Below, piece by piece: positions 50,200-54,739 of a stretch of DNA of 54,739 nucleotides. The notes beneath the pieces are model-generated. The model was not told the origin of the DNA. It worked only from the letters and a program-made list of their open reading frames with translations, and made no database searches. Both the position numbers and the translations under genes were made by a program. The DNA is taken from contig LSSL01000544.1 in assembly GCA_001953115.1 (NCBI GenBank), forward strand, positions 1-54,739, given 5' to 3'. Each line of letters opens with the position of its first letter. Position 1 is the first letter of the stretch. The stretch is from Smittium mucronatum. Lineage: Eukaryota > Kickxellomycota > Harpellomycetes > Harpellales > Legeriomycetaceae.

Positions 50200-52085
50200 A
50201 AGCTTTTTAAAAGCTTTTTATTAGAGCGAAAAACAAGCCTGGCGAGTAAAAAACACCATACTAATTGATAAATAAAATTATTGCTTATTTGATTCTTGAA
50301 GCTAAATAATAAAAAAAGTGATATAAAATTTAAAAATACAGAACATATATACATATATATATATATATGTTAATATGGTGTTAATAAATTAATACACAAT
50401 TTTATAAATCTTCTTCTAACTTATTAACTTTAAAATTTTAATAAAATGAGTGCTTCGAGAATAAATTGGATTGAAATTATCCATAGCAATCCTATAAGTA
50501 TTAAACAAATTATGGGGGTCAATAAATCAAGATTCTTGAAAAAGTACAAAAACACTATTTATTACACCAAAAAATTTCAAAACTTTCACTTGTCCAGGTG
50601 ATCTTTAAGCTGAAAAATATTATGAAAAGGGAGAAAAGTATTACTATTCGGGAAAAAAATTGGAAATTTGTGTTGGCACTGATGAATTTTGAATCAAAAG
50701 CAAGGTTATAGAGTATACAGTGGATGTATTTACTCCAGATCAAATTAAAAAAAAGCTAGAAACTGATAAAATATCAGTATATACAAAAAAAAAATTATTC
50801 CAATAGAGGAAACCTAAACCTGAAATATATTTAAAAAAAACAAATAACAATAACTATGCTCGAAAAAAAGTGCAAGAAATTGAGAAAATCATAAAATTCG
50901 TCTTTTTATTAAGTATTTAATTATTTAGCTATCCCGGATGACATAAAAGCGATTTTTACTTCTGATAAAATTCTCACTTATCTTTCAAAAGCCGCTAATC
51001 TGCATTTGGATTCAACCTTTAAGCTAATTAAAGAAGGATATCCAGTAATAATAGCAGATATTACAGATATAGACCAATCATTTTTACCAATAGCCATTGC
51101 TGTAGTAAGCAAAGATAATATAGAAGATTATAGATGGATACTAAACACTCTTTTAGAAGAATCGAAAAAATTGGGTTTAGATTTGAATTTTGATGATTTG
51201 GTTGCTGATTCTGCACCACAAATAAAAAAAGCCTCGAAAGATTTTTTACCGAATATCAAAAGAACCAATTGCCGGTTTCATTCTTCAAAAAATATAAAAG
51301 AAATACTAGGGAAGAAAAAAAATTGTTTTGAAGAATATATATACCAAGATATTTATAAAATGCAACTGAGTTCTAATAAGGATATATTTGATCTTTCAAC
51401 AAAATTATTTGTTTCTAAATGGAAAAATTTTGGCATTGTAGCGGAAAAAATTGATAAAAACCATTTTGAAAAAAATAGAAATTGGTATGAAGGATATTTT
51501 GTATTCGGGCCTTCTAATAACAACTCTTTGGAAAGGTTTGATATGACAGTAAAAGAAAAATTTGTAAGATATTGCGTATCAGATATCTTGAAATTTTTAG
51601 AATTTTCCAAAGATATCATCAATTATTCCGAAACTTTTTATTCGCCAAACCTTCAAAATATAGAATACAATGAGATATCGATTTCTGAAAAAAAGAAATT
51701 ATTTATTAGAACTGTAGGAAAAAAAATCTCTCGACTATTTATCTTATTTCTGAATTTATTATAAGCGAGGAGGAGTTGCTTTTTGTAATTAATAAGCTGG
51801 ATAAAGTGGAGTTTGAAAACTTAGACTCGATGGTGAATTTTTTTTGAAAAATACACCTTTATATACTTGAAAGATTTTATAAAATACTGGAAGGATGCTT
51901 ATTGCTCTTGCAAAAAAAATTTAAAGAAAAAAAAGTGCCATCATATGTACCACTTTTTAATTGGCATCGGTAAAATCGAACTAATTAGTATAACCCTGTT
52001 GAAACAAAGGAAAAATCTAGGAAGAAAAAAAATTATAAAAAGAATTTCATTTCTTGAATTTCAAGAGGTATGGCTATCATTTTAA
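50200..52085 (+). mobile_element. MULE DNA transposon, family A, most complete copy
   Basis: It extends from the upstream similarity shared with the copy at 1-825 (starting about 50200, with GCGAAAAACAAGCC at 50225-50238) through the transposase to the SWIM-type finger near 51905-51940. The 3' end is not defined. An AT microsatellite (50346-50370) lies in the shared 5' non-coding part; the other copy has a related but less regular ATATATGCGCATAT there. Confidence 0.75.
50446..52085 (+). pseudogene. MULE transposase (family A), nearly full length but broken
   Basis: The ATG at 50446 opens about 55 codons (MSASRINWIEIIHSNPISIK...). Stops and shifts follow to about 50990, with the same protein recognisable across frames. 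The catalytic domain is a clean 252-codon frame, 51006-51764. It has LDSTFKL (first Asp, 51009), LPIAIAVVSKDNIEDYRWIL, DLVADSAPQI (second Asp), NCRFHSSKNI and NNNSLERFDMTVKEKF (final Glu), so all expected acidic residues are present. After a shift near 51740 and a stop at 51846, 51867-52085 holds CSCKKNLKKKKCHH, a CxCx8CxH SWIM zinc finger, then a basic tail. The intact core suggests this copy died later than the others. Confidence 0.85.
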
Positions 52086-52089
52086 TTAT

Positions 52090-53125
52090 GCTTTTATATT
52101 AACACTTGGCACAAAACACAAATTATTTCTATTAAAATACTTTATAGAATAAATGTTTACACCCTTTTTTGAATAAAAGAGCTCTTTTTTCATGATAATA
52201 TGACTACGAAAAATAATCCTTTTTAAGTACTATGACTATCCATTTGAATACAGAAGCTTTTATTTAATAATAAACCATATAAATATCCTCATTTGAATTA
52301 CCTATTAATATGTTTTATAAGTTTATTAACTTACAGATTATAAATAAATTAATAATATTTAGAGAAAATTATTCCTATATTCCCGGAATTATAATTGGAT
52401 TTATTCTTGGCTGATTTCTTTTGATTTGTTCCGACTTGAAGTATAGGTTTATTTATTTATTATTGCTTAACTAGTTCTAATAATGTGTCAAAATAAAAAA
52501 TTAATGAGTATAAGCTTGCTTCCTTTCAAATATATACGTTTAATAACTTTAGAAGCTGTTATTTATTGTATGTATATATATGTATATATCATAAAGAGGT
52601 TAAATTTGACTTACCATGTTCCTTTTTTTTGCTAAATATCGGCTCAATCCGTTCTAGAAATGTGAATCCATTTGAAGTTATTTTTGATTCAAATAGCGGA
52701 TTTGAAAATGGGTAATGGGCACATTTTTATATTAAGATTAATAAAAATTTCGATCCTAGTTTATCTGAAATATGAAAATTTCCATCGAGATAATCGTGAA
52801 ACAGGGGTATTAGTGTAAGTCCAGATCAAATTTTGATTTCTGAAATAAACAATAAATTGGATATTTTCAACTAATTTCGGTTACAGATTAATGCTGTGTA
52901 ACATTTTTATGGATTTTTTTGTTAATATTTGGATTTAATTAATAAATCTGAGTGTTTTTATCGAGTTATGGTGTTTTTTAACAATAAATCGTTTTTTTGG
53001 TATTATGATTGTTTTTACATCTTGATATAGAATTTTCAGCTTAAAAAAAAACAACGAATATATGTAATTAGTATTTGAAAGTTTGGATTAAATAGATTAT
53101 ATTTTTATTAAACTTGAGATATTTT
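52090..53125. other. Spacer between two opposed MULE copies
   Basis: No recognised gene. At about 52590-52786 (+) one frame is open except for one TAA and has protein-like composition (SIRSRNVNPFEVIFDSNSGF, WAHFYIKINKNFDPSLSEI). A second patch, GISVSPDQILISEINNKLDI, follows near 52805-52870. It may be a relic of an unknown gene. Confidence 0.35.
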
Positions 53126-53129
53126 TTCT

Positions 53130-54138
53130 CAAAAAACTCAAACGTAAGATCTTTGTTTTTTTGAATTTTTCTTGGTCTTCCAGCTGTTTTTTTTTTGGTT
53201 AATTAAAGTAATCCTAATGAGTCCCTGGATATTTTTGTTCTTGAGGTACCAATATACATGAGCGCACTTTTTTCTTTTTACAAAATTGTAACAGCTGCAG
53301 AATATATCTGTCTATTCCGAAACCATCCGTTTCACAAATAAAAAACTGTTATTAGAAAATTTATTAGTGAGTTCATTAAAAGTTTTGAATTGTACGTAAT
53401 TAAATGTGTGTATAATAATTGATATAAGTTCATTTTTCTCTCACTTTTCGAAACTAAAAGAACGTTTTTACTCTCTAATTTTGACATATATTTTTTTAAA
53501 AAAAACTGACCTCCTCAAGTTACAATGTCATTGTAGTTTATTTTTCCATAGTGTGGTAGGTATTTTACATCTGCGCTTTTAATTATTTCTATTAAAAAAT
53601 TTAAAAAATATATCATGCTGTTAGATTTTCATGATTGATACCGATCTTTAATGGTTTTATTATAACTTTCAAGCCCATTATTTTTTGATGGGCTAAAGGT
53701 ATAATATCTCTCATAAAATTCGATATATTTTAAAATATAGATCTACGATTTTGGATGTCGTATCAGATAATTCATTTAAGTACATCTATTTCGTTAAAAA
53801 TAGATTCTTTGCTTTTTAGAAAATTCTTTATAAAGCAATTAATTTCATTTTCCATAAATCATTTATAGCATTTGTTTAAACTGGTTGGATTATTTTTCAC
53901 CTAATTTTTTTCATATTTTTGGCTGCATGAAACTACAGTCATTCCTTAAATTTATTAAACCAAAGTCATCAGCTGCACTAGTTATTTGCCTTGCTGAATC
54001 TGAAATTAAGCTTTTTATAGCCCAGCTCAACTTTTCCTTCTCCGACTCTACTTTTAAGATATATAGTATCCAAAGGTATAAATTTTTATTATCACTATTT
54101 ACAATAGATATTGATATCTGGATTTTTTTTTTGTTCAC
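53130..54138 (-). pseudogene. MULE transposase (family A), C-terminal two thirds, decayed
   Basis: Minus-strand relative of 51090-52085. Blocks in order are: ISISIVNSDNKNLYLWIL and LISDSARQITSAADDFGL (54138-53911); EFYERYYTFSPSKNNGLESY plus NKTIKDR (about 53723-53641, final Glu kept); IYFLNFLIEIIKSADVKYLP (about 53615-53555); CSCYNFVKRKKCAHVYW, a CxCx8CxH SWIM finger (about 53298-53248); and GRPRKIQKNKDLTFE, a basic AT-hook-like tail (about 53185-53140). The Cys-x-Phe-His of the sister copy reads CSFM here. Multiple stops and shifts mark it as older than the 50446 copy. The N-terminal part is missing: similarity stops near 54138-54180, before the GC-rich segment from 54240. Confidence 0.85.
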
Positions 54139-54239
54139 GGAATTTTATTGTAAGATAAAGTCATTAAAAATTATACTAAAAAAATACGAAAAAAAGAAAA
54201 AGACGTATAGAAAAGAATATTATCTTAACTGCAATAAAC

Positions 54240-54739
54240 TCCTATTTCGGACTACCGGCTGAGTATCCACGGGAAAAGGGTTCAATCTACCAACCAAAAG
54301 ACCCCCCCTGGCATTGCTTCAAGTATGCTGATTGACTGAGGTTACATGCAGTCAAGAACTAAGCTCTTTTACGACAAAAAATAGTTCGTTGAAGCTATTT
54401 AGGTTCTATTCAGAGCCTATTTCTAACAGGATTAATAAAATTAGGCTCCTATTCAAACATGGGTCTGATCTAAATGGCTTTCCTAAAAATAGCTGTTAGA
54501 TGCTGAGATCCGTCTGATTGTCGAACGCTGGACTTGTGCACTAGACTATGTCTCATTTGTGCTAAATGATCGGCTCCTCCTGTTTCAAGATGATCCTCCT
54601 CTGGAATCGCTGTCCTCCGAATCGCTGTGCGCTGTCTCCACTTCTACCAACAAAGAATAGTACAATGCTGCGTGAAATTTTATCTAGTGTACTATGAAAA
54701 GTAAACCATTAAGTCCCTAAACCACGGCAAGGTATTTCA
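54240..54739. other. GC-rich segment of unknown nature at the right edge
   Basis: It is much richer in G+C than anything else here except the transcription factor gene. On the minus strand a frame from about 54640 to 54476 is open for about 55 codons without an ATG (WRQRTAIRRTAIPEEDHLE, GGADHLAQMRHSLVHKSSV). It includes a 15-bp tandem duplication (ACAGCGATTC units at about 54609-54638). The plus strand also has open patches. It could be the edge of a gene, a gene-rich block, or another transposon. The boundary at about 54240 coincides with the truncation of the MULE copy. Confidence 0.35.

Noticed and set aside
50880..50937. A shared intron in the MULE copies just before the IPDD/IPDE motif
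   Set aside because: The copy at 1-533 has GTAAAT...TTTTCAG here and the copy at 50446 keeps the acceptor-like TTTAG, but the exon phases do not match after removal. Small indels are a simpler explanation.
53885..54262. 125-codon plus-strand frame at the right end
   Set aside because: Antisense shadow of the minus-strand MULE copy, whose motifs (SDSARQI, NSDNKNLYLWIL) are clear on the other strand.

Overview
This looks like nuclear DNA of a fungus with an extremely AT-rich genome. I estimate about 18% G+C outside the gene. The one convincing host gene, at 3607-5868 (+), carries a fungal-specific transcription factor domain and short AT-rich GT-AG introns. Coding DNA is also AT-biased and the deserts are full of dead DNA transposons. 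An early-diverging lineage, such as a low-GC insect-gut Harpellales-type fungus, would fit. That placement is inference only. I see no bacterial operons, CRISPR, rRNA or intact tRNA genes.

Layout. 1-825: 5' half of a MULE transposon on the minus strand, cut by the window edge. 826-3475: desert with two purine-rich tracts. 3607-5868: spliced transcription factor gene (four exons, one of 13 nt). 5880-8700: desert with a GC-richer, ORF-like relic at 8098-8650. 11284-12085: dead DDE_4/Harbinger-like transposase. 15228-17655: Tc1/mariner-IS630 element with a dead transposase between two 414-bp inverted repeats that are almost identical. 17656-30700: long desert with three tRNA-derived SINE-like relics (one of them doubtful). 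30734-32156 (-): dead Tigger/pogo transposase. 33268-36194: a 1.39-kb direct duplication around a 48-N gap, probably an assembly artefact. 36195-37080: small GC-richer island with two short coding-like pieces. 38341-39946: candidate inverted-repeat element. 42797-42856: another SINE-like relic. 49339-49894: a dead MULE of a second type. 50200-52085 (+) and 53130-54138 (-): two more copies of the first MULE family in opposite orientation. 54260-54739: GC-rich tail of unknown nature.

The genes do not form a pathway. The window is one regulatory gene in a transposon graveyard where at least five transposase types have decayed, largely by mutation toward A/T. At this composition stop codons occur about once every 10 codons. 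By my rough estimate ORFs under about 90 codons are expected by chance on 55 kb, so most small ORFs were left out. I found no clear sign of a new biological system. The most unusual structures are the 13-nt microexon, the near-identical long inverted repeats around a dead transposase, the MULE family whose copies align well into non-coding DNA, and an isolated G-quadruplex-type tract.
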